This document shows, piece after piece, positions 27,191 to 39,300 of a stretch of 64,000 nucleotides of DNA. Source of the stretch: Limnohabitans sp. WS1 (GTDB taxonomy: Bacteria; Pseudomonadota; Gammaproteobacteria; Burkholderiales; Burkholderiaceae_C); NCBI RefSeq assembly GCF_003063265.1, contig NZ_NERU01000008.1, forward strand, positions 121,912-185,911, in the 5' to 3' direction. Each line of letters opens with the position of its first letter. Position 1 is the stretch's first letter. The notes beneath the pieces are model-generated. The model did not search any database. It saw nothing but the letters and a program-made list of their open reading frames with translations, and was not told where the DNA came from. Position numbers and translations under genes: made by a program.

Positions 27191-30100
27191 TCAAATCAAG
27201 TCACCAAAGGCTTCTCGCATGGGTTGCAGCCATTCGGCGTAGTGCCTCCACACCTCCACCGAACCCTTGTAGATGGGCTGACGCACCTGCTCCGAGCTGG
27301 GCGTCTGCACCGCACGTTCGGTTTCCCAATAGCGCAAACAGGCCGACTCGAACGGCAGACCACAGTACTCCACCAAGCGGCGAATTTCGGACTCGGTGTT
27401 TTCCACGAGTGACTCGTACTGGATATGGTGCACCCGGCCTGGCAACACCATGTCAAAGTGCGCCATCAGGTCGGCGTAGGCACGGTAGTAGCGTGCAATG
27501 TCGCGCTGGTCGTAGCTGTGGTCCACGCCGCGGCCAAAATTCATCTTGAACAGTGCAAACCCTGCCGCCATGGGCTGGCGACGGATATCAATGATCTTGG
27601 CCCTGGGAAGCATCAGGTGAATGAGCCCGGTGTACATCCAGTTGGCAGGCATTTTGTCAACGAACAAAGGCCGATGGGTATGGCGTGCTTGACGGCTGCT
27701 GTCCAGGTACTGCTGGCCAAGGACTGCCCACTCAGCTGGCCTTAGATCGGTCAGCAGCCCAGCACTCAGGCGTCCGGCACTTCTGGGCCCCATGCCGCCA
27801 AATTCACGCCCAATGGTCAACATGTCGGGCAGCTCACGCGTGCCCTCCACCTGGCTGTGGCTGGCCAGAATCTGCTCGGTAAGCGTAGAGCCAGCCCGGT
27901 GCAGGCCCAGCACGAACACCGGGTCAATGGCCTGGTTGCCCACTTCTTGCCTTTCGGCAAAAAATGCCGCTGTCAAGGTCTCCTTGGCCTGGGCCACATA
28001 GTCTTCCAAGCGGCTCACGTCGTAGTCACTCTGGCTGCGGCGTATGCCGTTGGCCTGAGCATAGTGTTCAAACGAAGGCGCATACGCCTTTTGGTCTTCG
28101 TGCGCCTTGCCCAGCGTGAAGTGGATGTTGTAGCGGTCCTCGGCGCTCAGGTCGGTGCGAGCCAACTGCTGCGCCATGGCCGCCACATCGGCCGGGGTGA
28201 ACACCGCCAGCTTCATGTTTGACAACGCGTGCCAAGCGGCCCCCAGGCCCGGGGCCAGTTCAATGGCTTTGCGGTAGGCCGCCACCGCCGGCTCCTGCTG
28301 GCCCAAGGTTTTGAGCGCCAGCGCATATTGCATCCAGTCTTGGGCCGTGCCGGGCTGCTGGCGAAAATAGGCCTGATAAACCGCCAAGGCTTCTTCAAAG
28401 CGGTTGGCCTGAACCAGCAGGCCTGCGTGCAGGCCCAGGTAACGCGCGTGGTGCGGTGCGTGTTCAAGGCGGGCAAAGCTGTGAACCAGTGCCGCCTCGG
28501 CATCGCCCGCAGCACGCAGGTAGCGCAGCAGCTGCTGGTGCCCCTGCATAAAACCCGGGGCCAGCGCCACCACCCGCTCCATCAGGCGGCGTGCCTCTAC
28601 CTCACGCTCTTGCCGATCGGCCACCTCGGCCAACAGACCCAGCGCGGTGATGTCTTCGGGCAACAGGCGCAGGTACTGCTCCAATATCGCCCGAGCGCGG
28701 TCCAAGTCTTTGACCTTGACCGCCTGCATCGCTTCACGAATGGCTGGTTGCGACAGCGACTGCTTGAACAAAGGCGCATAAGGGCTGTTGTTGCCGTTTT
28801 CCTTCCAAGCCTGCATGGACGCTGTTTTTGACTGCTGAACATTGATCGACTCACGCAAAGCGTTCATCCGTTGGCGCTGAGCGGCAAGCTGCTGCTGCAT
28901 GTCCGGCTGCGCTGACAAACTTTGCAGCAAAGGCTGTCGGGCCATGGCATCGTAAATGGCCAAAGCCGCAGCCTGGGATCGAGCAGGCTGGTGCAGGGCC
29001 GATGCTGTCAATGCCAACTGCACCGCTTGGGTGTACAGCGCATCGTCGTCCATCAGCACCCGTATGAAGTGCACCCACTGGTGCAAGTCTTTCATTTCTG
29101 GGGCGGCCAGGTGATTGACCTGCAAGGCTGGCGGCGGGTCAAACAAAATGCCGCCCTTGTTGAGCTGCTCCTCAATGCCGCCTGATCGCATGGCCAGCAC
29201 CGGCACACCGGCCAGCAGGGCCTCGGCCACCACCCGGGCCGACGCCTCGAACCACAAAGAGGGCACCAACAAAATCGCGGTCTCTTCAAACACCCGACCC
29301 ATGTCGTCGGTATGGGGCAACCAGTCCACCCTGTCCAGCACCGCTGCCGGAATACCATGGCTTGCCCACTCATCCCGGCCCCAGCGGCTTTCCACTGCCC
29401 TGAACCGCACATCGGGTGCCAACACCCGGGCCTGCTCCACCAGGTTCAAAAAAAACTGGCCACCCTTGGCCGGGTCGGGGTTGACCAGGGTGACAAAACG
29501 CTGCGCCTTGCGCTGCGCCACGCGGCCGGGTGCCAGGTTGCGCTGCCCGTCCATGTGCTGCTGCACCAGGTCGCGCAACACCACGGCTTCAAAGTCCGGC
29601 GGGCTCGGCTGTGCCACTTCAGCTGCGCCAGACTCAGGCGGCGTGCCCAAAGCATCCGACCCGTCCAGTGCGAGCAACACGCCCGAAGGCTGCGCCAGCC
29701 GCTTGCGGTACAAGTCCACCAAGGCCTGCGAGGGCAGCAAAAACGTGTCGACAAACCGGAATGGCCAGGGGCCAGCTGAGGCATAACTCGGGTTGGCCAA
29801 ATAAAACACCGTGCGTGCACCCTGCTGTTGGGCCTGGGCCAATAGCGGTTGCAGCATGGGCGAGCTGTAGGTCAGCACCACGTCGGGCTGCAACTGCGTC
29901 AAGGATTGCTGTGCGACCTCTAAAAACGCTCTCAAGGCCCAAGGCCGCACTGTTTGATGCACGGTGGAATGGGTCACATACAAAGTGTGCGTCACACCCT
30001 CATCCTCTTGAACCCAAATACTGCCAACTGGCGGCAGTGGCGACAAATCGGGATGCACTTGTGCCAGCGGGTACTCCTGAGGACCATCAAACAAGGTCAT

Positions 30101-30223
30101 GGTCAGTGCATGGGCTTGCCAACCTGCACGGGCCAGGGCCTTGAGCTGCGCCCGCACGCTTTGGGCTGCGCCGCTTTTGCGGTCAAGCAAACACGACTCC
30201 GATAAAAACAAAATGGTGGGCAC
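27191..30223 (-). CDS. Three-domain glycosyltransferase / TPR / sulfotransferase fusion
   Basis: A 1010-residue protein starting at a GTG (30223) with a strong GGAGGT five bases before it; the longer frame upstream has no such signal. Residues 1-400 form a GT4-type (GT-B) glycosyltransferase: MPTILFLSESCLLDRKSG, FVTLVNPDPAKGGQFF near 240, and an E-x7-E region FEASARVVAEALLAGVPVLA near 330. Residues about 500-750 are tetratricopeptide-like repeats. Residues about 765-1010 are a PAPS-dependent sulfotransferase: 5' phosphosulfate loop FVLGLHRAGSTLTEQIL near 770 and the 3'-phosphate segment KIIDIRRQP near 875. No signal peptide is seen, so it acts in the cytoplasm. It heads a coupled operon that ends in the PAPS-making cysD-cysNC. 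Confidence 0.9.
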   Translation of the reverse strand: MPTILFLSESCLLDRKSGAAQSVRAQLKALARAGWQAHALTMTLFDGPQEYPLAQVHPDLSPLPPVGSIWVQEDEGVTHTLYVTHSTVHQTVRPWALRAFLEVAQQSLTQLQPDVVLTYSSPMLQPLLAQAQQQGARTVFYLANPSYASAGPWPFRFVDTFLLPSQALVDLYRKRLAQPSGVLLALDGSDALGTPPESGAAEVAQPSPPDFEAVVLRDLVQQHMDGQRNLAPGRVAQRKAQRFVTLVNPDPAKGGQFFLNLVEQARVLAPDVRFRAVESRWGRDEWASHGIPAAVLDRVDWLPHTDDMGRVFEETAILLVPSLWFEASARVVAEALLAGVPVLAMRSGGIEEQLNKGGILFDPPPALQVNHLAAPEMKDLHQWVHFIRVLMDDDALYTQAVQLALTASALHQPARSQAAALAIYDAMARQPLLQSLSAQPDMQQQLAAQRQRMNALRESINVQQSKTASMQAWKENGNNSPYAPLFKQSLSQPAIREAMQAVKVKDLDRARAILEQYLRLLPEDITALGLLAEVADRQEREVEARRLMERVVALAPGFMQGHQQLLRYLRAAGDAEAALVHSFARLEHAPHHARYLGLHAGLLVQANRFEEALAVYQAYFRQQPGTAQDWMQYALALKTLGQQEPAVAAYRKAIELAPGLGAAWHALSNMKLAVFTPADVAAMAQQLARTDLSAEDRYNIHFTLGKAHEDQKAYAPSFEHYAQANGIRRSQSDYDVSRLEDYVAQAKETLTAAFFAERQEVGNQAIDPVFVLGLHRAGSTLTEQILASHSQVEGTRELPDMLTIGREFGGMGPRSAGRLSAGLLTDLRPAEWAVLGQQYLDSSRQARHTHRPLFVDKMPANWMYTGLIHLMLPRAKIIDIRRQPMAAGFALFKMNFGRGVDHSYDQRDIARYYRAYADLMAHFDMVLPGRVHHIQYESLVENTESEIRRLVEYCGLPFESACLRYWETERAVQTPSSEQVRQPIYKGSVEVWRHYAEWLQPMREAFGDLI

Positions 30224-30276
30224 AAAACACCTCCGCAACACCGCTTGGCCGCACCCATTAGGCAGGCCAAGGCTAC

Positions 30277-30308
30277 AAAAAAAACGCCGCCGGTAAACCA
30301 GCGGCGTT
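30277..30308 (-). terminator. Intrinsic terminator after the giant adhesin gene
   Basis: On the minus strand AACGCCGCTGG pairs with CCGGCGGCGTT around a TTTA loop and is followed by eight T. It lies between the adhesin stop and the GTG of the fusion glycosyltransferase. No clear promoter was seen in the remaining 50 bp, so the downstream genes may depend on partial readthrough. Confidence 0.9.
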
Positions 30309-30385
30309 GTCCAGGTAAAGCAAGCAAAAACTTGCACAGACAAAAAGGCAATGGGGTGAATCAAAAACCCCATTGCAGGCTGAAC

Positions 30386-33300
30386 TTAAGCCAGAAGGAC
30401 CGGCTCCGGTTTGGGCAAGAAGTTGGCCAACTGGAACTCCTGACCCAAAGTGTTGACCGTGGCCAGCAGATTCAACTCGTATGCATCCACCGTGTTGTCA
30501 CCGGTCGACGACTGGGTGTGCGCCCAGATTGCAGTGACATTTGGGTTATCAGCGGCCGTGACGCCAAAGACCGTGGTGTTGATCTCGCTGTTGTCGGTGG
30601 TACCGCCGAAAGCTGCATCGAAGTCGAACACGCTGCCCAACAAGTCACTCACGGCCTGTGCATCATCAACGGTACTGGCATCAAGTGTGCTGTTGGCCGA
30701 AGTCACCAAACCAAACTCGGTGGTGCTCAGGTCAAAGGCTAGTCCTTTAATTTCGTTAAAGCCAACTGTGGTTTTGAAGTTCCCAAAAGGTTCGAAGTAA
30801 TAACCCGCAGGGGCAGACAAGATGACGTCTCCACCTTCGGCCAAACGTGCCGTGAAAGCAGGTGCACCAGCACCACCTGTAGCGTTCAAATCAGCCACGA
30901 AATCTGCCAAATTATCGAAAGATTGTTTTCCGGACGGTAAGTTGTAATTGACCACGGTCAAAAAGTCTATCGTTCTCACAGCCAAGCCAAAATTGGTGGG
31001 ACCAGAAAGGTTTTCAGCTGAAATTGTGAAAGCCAAGTCAGCTGAGGGCAGTGTCCACGCATAGCCAATTTCTGTGGGTAAATCGTAGGGACCAGTCACG
31101 CTAACTTCAGATGCCACCACATTTTCTTTGGTCACAAGAACCGGTGTGGAAAAACCCAAGCTGCCCGTCACATCGCCTTCCACCGTGCTGGCCAGAAGCG
31201 CAGATTCCAGCGCCACCAAGTCATAAGCCGTCTGGAAGTTGTTAACCACATCGGACACCGATGAGCCGGTTGAACGCACCGTCAGCAACGAGAAATCCCA
31301 CTCGAATGGCGCAAAGCCATTGATGGTTGGGGTCACCGTCAAGCCGTCAGATGGGCTGGCGCTGTTGTTCACCGACCCTGCACTTGCGCCCGATGTACCG
31401 CCGTCACCAGAAACAGTGCCGTTGCCAAGGTTCAAGTTGTCGGCAGGGTTGCTGCCAGTCCCGTAAGCATAGGTGCCCGAACCTGGGGCTGTTTCAGTAC
31501 CACCATTGAGGTAAGTGGTGTTGAGACCGGTATCGGTGAATGTGCCAGGGTTGGAGCCATACAAGCCGTCGGCTCCCGCGCTGTTATTGCCAGCGTTGAT
31601 CTGGGGTGAGCCCACATTGGACGTGTAGCTGTTGCCAGGGTTGTTGAACGTCTGGTCCACACCTGTGCCATTGAACACCCCACCCGTCACCGCGCCTGTC
31701 AGCGGGTTGTCACCGTGCAAGCTTGCGTCACCGTCAGTATCGGCACCCTGGCCGTTGTCGGGGTTCAAGAAGTCTTGGTTCACGCCGACCAGGCTTGAAT
31801 CACCTTGATTAACGCCCACCAGTGGGCTGTCACCATAGAAGTCCTCACCCCCCTTGTCACCCGGGTTGACGATGGTCTGGTCGACGTCCGTCACATCCTT
31901 GGCCACAGTGCTCAGGTCCGCAGCCGTTTCAACGGCTTTGTTCGCCACCAGATCTGCACCTGCAGTTGTCGACGTCGTCTTGGCCACGCTCTCAGGATTG
32001 GCAGCGTCGTAGGTCACCACGCCCGCGGTGATCTCGTCAGCCAAGAAGCCCGGGCCCACCTCCACCGCACCGGTGAAAAGGCGCACCGTGTTGGTCTGCT
32101 CGTCTTCTGATACTGTGCCGAGCACGTTCGCACCATAGACACTGGCCGTCAAACTGATGGTGCGTGCCGTCGTGTCGGCAGTGGCGCTGGACACCAAGAA
32201 TTGAGACTGCAGCGCAGCGGCCAGGCCATTGAGGATGTCGGCACCCGTGTCACTCGCCTGCACCGTGTAGGACGCAGACGTCTTGCCCAGCTCCACCTTC
32301 ACAACGTCGCCAACGGTTCGGCCATTGAGGTAGCTGTTGGTAAAGCCCAGATCCAGTTGCTGGTAAGCATTGTTGCCACTCAGGTCGATCGAAGCGCGTG
32401 TGAAGTCCGACACCTTGAGGGTGTCGAGCTCGCCATATCGGGCCGTCAAGGTCATCGTCAGTTTGGCCTCGTCGATCACACCCACACCTGCCGCATCCAG
32501 CTTGGCAGCAATGCCGGTGCTGTTGGTGTCCAAGGCAATGGCGGCCAGCAATTTCGTGCGCAGATCCTGCAGGATCTCCAGGCGCGTGTTGCCGTCCACC
32601 GTGAAGGTCTGGCCCCCGATGTCGATCGATATTTCGCGACCGATGCCCGCGATGAAATCGTTGTCGGTCTTCACCGACGACATATCAATGTCCGTCACTT
32701 GCTTGACACCGTTCAGCGTCTGCGTGGCAGCGATCGCCAGCGGTGCTGTGGTACCTGAAGCCGCAGTGAAGGTGAAGGTGGTACCGGTCAGCGACACCGT
32801 TACCTCGGTCGTGTCCAAGCCTGGGGGGGTGGCCGATGGGGAAGCTTGGAGCACTGTCAGCAGCGCCTGGGCCGTGCCTGCAGCATCACCCGCCACAATG
32901 TTGGCTGTGTAGGTCTTGCCCAGCACCGTCACCGATACCGTGCCCGTCGTAGCCAGCTTGTCGTTGCCCGTAGCGATGTAGCTATCTTTAGCTTCACTGA
33001 ATTTCACCTTGGCTGGGTCTGTGATGGTGGCAGTGCTGATGTCGAAAGCATGTTCGGTTTTGTCCTTGGACGTCAGCGTCATGGTGCCGGTGGCGCTGTC
33101 CAATGTGACACCGCCCAGCACAGCGGCCAGTAAGGGGTCGACCGCTAGCGAAGAACCGCTGCTGCCACCGCCCGTGTCTGAGTATTTCCCCTGACCGTCC
33201 TCGCCAACAGCAGCAAACTCAAAAACTTCCGCCCCGGAGAAGTACTCCGGCAAGGTCTCATCCCAACCTTGCGGTGTGTTTTCTGGGGCGAAATAATTAC

Positions 33301-36300
33301 CATAACTTTCAAGTCCAACGGTCAATTTAATGTTTTCTCCCTCGTCATTCGTGGTAAAAACAATATTGCCGTTAACGATATCAACAGATTTAAACACTTT
33401 GTCGGTTCGGCTGGTGGTCGGATTGACTTGAGCGTCAAACGTCAAAGCCTCAAGGTGATCAAGAAATCCCTGCAGACTAGTGAATTGACCATCTCTGTCT
33501 GTAAAGACACGGTTAGAGAGACTTCCGTGAAAATAGGCACTTCCGCTTTTAAAAAAGTCGTTGTCTCCGGTTGAATCCTCAATTTTGACAAACCAATATT
33601 TCAAATAGAAACCAGAACTGAAGCCCGAACCATCTGATCCGTAAGTACCACCAGAACTGTTGGTGTCAGTATTGACGAAATCACTGGTGCGGTCGATGGT
33701 CACGAGCGCAGCCGGCTCAACACTGGAGACAAGCCCTGCCTTGACCAAGATAGCGTCCACCAACGCCTGCTGGCTGGCCGCCGCGTCGCCGTTCACCATG
33801 TCCACAGTGACCGTCACGTCGTTGGCGGAATCACCTGCCACATCGGGCGTAGTGTCAATGGTCATGCTCAAGGAGCCACCGCTGTAGTAATCAGTGCCTG
33901 TAGTGCTGTAGGTGGCAGTGGCGATCTGGTGCTGGCCCTGGTAGTCCAGCGCCACATCGGTCACGTCAAAGGTGTGCTCGCCCGGGTTTTTGGCCGTCAG
34001 CACAATGCTGCCGTTGACCACCTCGGCGCCTTGCAATAGCTGCGACAGCACGGGATCGATGTTGACCATCGGCCCCCCAGTGCCATTCACAGTCTGCGGG
34101 TCCAGCAAGCCAGGACGCCATGAAATACCAGTGTAATTTACCCAGTATCTATCTTCAACGTCTAAAAATGTGATCCCAAGCGTGGCATTTGCACCTGTAG
34201 CTTCGCTGGTGATCTGAATAACGCCGTCTTTGATCGTGGCTGAACCAATTCCAGACAATGTTTCGATGTAAGAAAGCAAGTCAGCAATGGTTGTCAGCTG
34301 CGTGGTAGTACCACGTACTATCAATCCAACATTATCACTGGTATCGCCATCGAAAAACACTTCATTGGGCGTGCCACCATTGATGATGTATGTCATCTGG
34401 ATGGATGGAGAGCCATAGTGGTTACCAAGGAGCATTTCCTCCTCCAAGGTGAATACACCAATATCTTTTGCAAAGCTCAAAGTAACCGGTGTTCCAGTTG
34501 AGCCGTTGATGGCGTAATTTATGGAGTCGGCCAGGGCTTTAGAGGTCAGCGCCGAGCTATCTGTGTTGGCAATAACTTTGCCTGATGTAAACCATAGCTC
34601 ACCATTTACTCGGTTAATTTGGTTAGATTCCGAATATGCCACACTGGAAATGTCAGGCTTAAAAGTGATCACAATCTTACCGTCTACCAACTCAGCCGAC
34701 TGAACATAAGTTGATGTTTCTAAACCGGCGAGGTACTCTGCCATGGTACTTCCCCCAAGTGAGACTGTACTAGTAGGAAAAGTTGGGTCATCCGGGTTTG
34801 AGAAAACAAGATTGTGTCCACCGTAGCCGATCGTATCGGTGACCAACAAAGGATTTTTATACGCCAATGTTGCGACCGCCGGTGCTGACTTGACCATGTC
34901 AACGGATACGGTGGAACTCAGCGTGCCATCTGCGCTGCTGATGGTGGCGTAGACCTTGCCGCCCGCGTAATAAATATCGACACCACGGGTGGTTGTGCCA
35001 CCGGTGGTCGCACCGTCAGAGAAGGTGTTTGTGTAAGTGCCTGCGCCGTCCAACGTGATGGTGGCCTGTTGCTTGACACCTTGATAGTCCAGTGTGACGT
35101 CACTGATCTCGAAGCTTTCTTTGCTGTAGTCCGCTGCGGTCAGGGTGATGGTGCCGTTTTTAAGAGCAGCAGATGCAATCACGCCATTCAAAGGACCATC
35201 AACAGGCGTTCCAAAGACGGAATCCGGGTTGCCATTCTTGTCCAGCGTGAAGATGACATTACTGAAAGTTGTGTCACCAAAGGCGGGCACCAGCGAAGCG
35301 CCCAGCACATCGGGCACCACCAACAAGCTGCCGTTTTCGGTGAGTGTCCAAGTGGCGTGACCTGCGTAAACCGTGTTCAGGTAAGCCAAGGCTTCGCCAA
35401 CGTTGGTCACGTTTATTTGTTGTATACCTGTAAAAGAAACATCCGCCTGGGTTGGCACGAACAAACTTCCGTCAGCATCTTGCACGCCTACATGCATGCG
35501 TACTTTGGGGTATCCACCGTCATTCGTGAGTGTGGTACCGGCAGTCAACGCAGTACCGAATTCAAAGGTCTTGCTTTGCACAAGATCGTTGATGGCGTCT
35601 ACCAGGGCCTCGGAGGTCAGATAAGCGCTATCTGTGTTCGCATAGACATTGCCTGATGTAAACCACATCTCACCATTTACTCGGTTAATTTGGTTAAATT
35701 CCGAATACGAAACACGGGAAATGTCAGGCTTAAAAGTGATCACAATCTTACCGTCTACCAACTCAGCCGACTGAACATAAGTTGATGTTTCTAAACCGGC
35801 AAGGTACTCTGCCATGGTACTTCCCCCGAGTGAGACTGTACTAGTAGGAAGAGTTGGATCATCTGGATTTGAGAAAACAAGATTGTGTCCACCGTAGCCG
35901 ATCGTATCGGTGACCAGCAACGGTTTTTTATACGCCAATGTTGCGACCGCTGGCCCCGACTTGACCATGTCAACTGAGACGATAGTTGTGACGTCGTCGC
36001 CGCCGCCTTTGACGCCGTCGGTACCGAAACCGGTGATTGAGACGTAGGCCTTGCCGCCTGCGAAATAAACATCTGCGCCACGACTGGTTGCTGTACCGTC
36101 GGACAGCACATCATAAGCACCGTCTTGACCAACAGTTTCCAAGGTCAGCGTCGCTTGCTGCTGCTCTCCCTGGTAGCCCATGGAAGCGTCGACGTGCAAC
36201 GGGTCTGACTCTTCCGTCGCGGATTTGATCACGAGTGTAGGGCTGCCAATGCGCTCGCCGAAGTTAAGACGGACAGCCGTCCCTACATCCGCGAATCCAG

Positions 36301-39300
36301 GTCCACTGACTTTTTGGGTGAACTTCAATGTGCCATCGATGTAACTCACATCGTAAACATCTTTGAGTAATTCCCCAGTGGTATCCCCACCCTTCTTCAA
36401 TGAATCAACAAATGCCTGAACATTTTCAAAATAAACGAAATCAGCATTAATTACGGTTGTGCCATCGATTCCAAAGTAGGTTCCAGAAACTCGATCAAGG
36501 GTTTCGTCAATCCGATAATTAAAGGGATGAGTAATATTGGCAACGTTTCCGAATGCGAGAAAAGTTTCCCTGTACTCTGGATCGTATAATAAATTTTCTT
36601 TTTCTGCCGCCAGATAGAACCCACCTTCAGGAGCGAACCCAGCATATTCAACATACTCTGGCGAACCCGACTCCACGAGATTTTTAACTGAATAGCCGCC
36701 TAAGACCTGTGCAATTTCAAACGACTGCTCGACGCTTTCGAGCACCGCGGCGATGTCAGCGTTGGATTGTGAGACCGTGGTGACTGAGGAGGCACTCTTT
36801 CCATCTGCGCCTGCAGTGCCGTCTTGATTCCGCAACGTCAGTGAAGCATCCCCACTGCCCGTAGAAGAAGTCACGCTGTTTGCCGAGCCGGTACTGAAGG
36901 TAATTTTGTCGCCAGCAGCATCCAGAACAAACACGGCCACACCGTCAAAGGCGCGGTTGAGCTCGTCTACCACCTCAGCCACAGTAGTGGCCTTGGTCGT
37001 GTCGCTGGCCACCGTCACGCCGGCCTCTTTCGTCTCGCTGTTACCAGCGATGTCGCCCTGGAAGTTCACCGATTTGAGCACGCTGACATCACCGATCTTC
37101 ATATCAATGACGTACCTTTGTTTGACGCCGTTCGCGTTGTTGAGCAGCGCGTCTGCAGTCAGGTCAAAACCGCTGGCAGAGAAGTCGAACACACCGGTCT
37201 TAAGACCCTTGGCGGCAACATCAATTGCATCGCGCAGGTTTTGCACGGAGGCAGCGGCATCGCCAGCCACCATGTCGGCGGTGACGGTCTGACCGGCAAT
37301 CTCCACGCTCAGCGTGCCGCCTTCGTAGTAGTCAGCGTTGTTGCTGCTGTAAGTGACTTTGCTCACTTGCTGCACGCCATTGGTGTCCACTGTGGCGGAG
37401 TCGACCTTGAAGGTTGGTGCTGCAGCGTCGGTAACAGGAGCCACTTTGCCGGTCAGCGTCAGCATGGTCGGGTCGGTGTTGGAGATCGTGACCGATGCGA
37501 GCTTGCCCGCAATGCTGCCGCCTGTGCCATTGGCAGTTTCAATGGCTGTTTTGAGGGCAAGCACAGACTTCGCGGGGTCAGGTGCCCCACTGACTGGGTC
37601 AAACACCACATTGGCGGTGATTTCGGTGCCGTCGATGGTGATGCTCAGTTCGCGAACAAACTTGGTCGTGTGGCCCGTGTTGGTTTCAGTTGGCCAGTCG
37701 GCCACAGTGCCCGAGAAGTCCACAGTGACCACAGTGGCTTGGCCATTGTTGTCAATGGCGGCTTCGACGTCGCCACCGGCGAAGGCGGTCAAGGTGGCGC
37801 CCGATTTGCCAAAGAAGCTCAGGCTGCTGCCATTGCTGGTGACGGCACTGAGCACGTCGCCCGAGAAAATGTGCAGGTCCGCTACGGTCATGGGCGGGGT
37901 TGCGCCAGCCAAAGTGGTACCAAAAGCAGCCTCGATCGATGCAGGTGTGGCCATGAACAATGGGCCACCCATGGACGGATTCGCTGTGTAGTTTGGCAAC
38001 AAGCTGATGTCGAACAGTTGCAGACTGCTGTCGGCATGGTAATCACCCCCAGCTCCGACGCCAATGATGCCCAAGAGGTATTGGCCACTGGAGCCAATAA
38101 TGTTACCTAGAGAGGTGCCCAGCAACAACAAGGTGTCAGCAGGGATGACACGGTAACCCGCAGGCACCAAGTAGCGGCCGTTGGCGTCCAAGTCAGCAAC
38201 CGTCAAGGGCTCTAAATTCAAACCATTGTTGGTGAGGATGTCCACGATGCTGACTCGGTAAGCCACCACAGCAGCGGAGTTGTCCACCGGCACGGTTCTC
38301 GCTGCGATTTCGCTGGCAAAAGCAGCCAATTCGGATTGAATGGTTTGGTCAGTGATCGTGTCACCGTATTCGGTGGCCACGGTGTGCGTGTATTCGACAC
38401 CGTTGATGGTGACGGTGAACACCGAACCCACGCGGTAGTCTTGGGTATCGGTCGAGAAGGTGACGGTGGAAACGGGCAGCGAAGCGCCGTCGTTGACCGT
38501 CTGGTAGACCACGGTGTCGCGCGATGTGTCGGCACTGGTCAGGTTGATGGTGTCGCCACCGGCTTGGCCCACGATGGTGTCGTTGCCCCGACCTGCGTCG
38601 ATGCTGTCGTTGCCTGCACCGGCTTCCACGCGCAGATTGACCGATTGGTCAAACGAGGTGAAGCGCATGGCGTTGGCCAATTCGTCGCCACGGGCCACGA
38701 CCTGGGTGGCGCCCTGCAAGGCGGCACGGGTGTCGGCATTGAGCATGCCCGCTTGCAAGGTGGTATCCCAGTCGCGCACGGTGTAGGTGGCGTTGTCCAC
38801 CAAGTTAAAGCCGGCCTCGATTAGCTTGGCGGCCTGCGCCACAGTCAACGATGAGGTGATGTCGAGGACGACGTCGGCAGGGTTGCGTCCTTGCACAGCG
38901 GCCAGGAATTCGGCTGACAGGGTTTCACCGGCGTTGGCACCGTCATAGAGCCAGACGCTTTCGGCGGGGACGGAGTTTTCAGCAATGAGTGCGTTGATCT
39001 GCTCAGGCGTGTAAGAAGGATCCCGTTCAAAGTTGAGAATTGAGCGCAAGTTCGCTTCAGTCAAAATGACTGCGAAACCTGGTGCAAAGAAAAATGCAAC
39101 CTTGTCCGAGAAGTCGAATTGAACTGTTCCCCCGGGTGGTGTTAGACCATTTTGTAACAGCCTTGGGTCTTGATTTAACGCAATGACCTTGATGAAAGTG
39201 TCAATATCAACAAATCCGTTGTTTGCGCCGATCGGCACTTGGTACTGACCATTAGCGTCGAAATCTTTCAGAAAAACTTCATTACTCATATTGTCAACAA

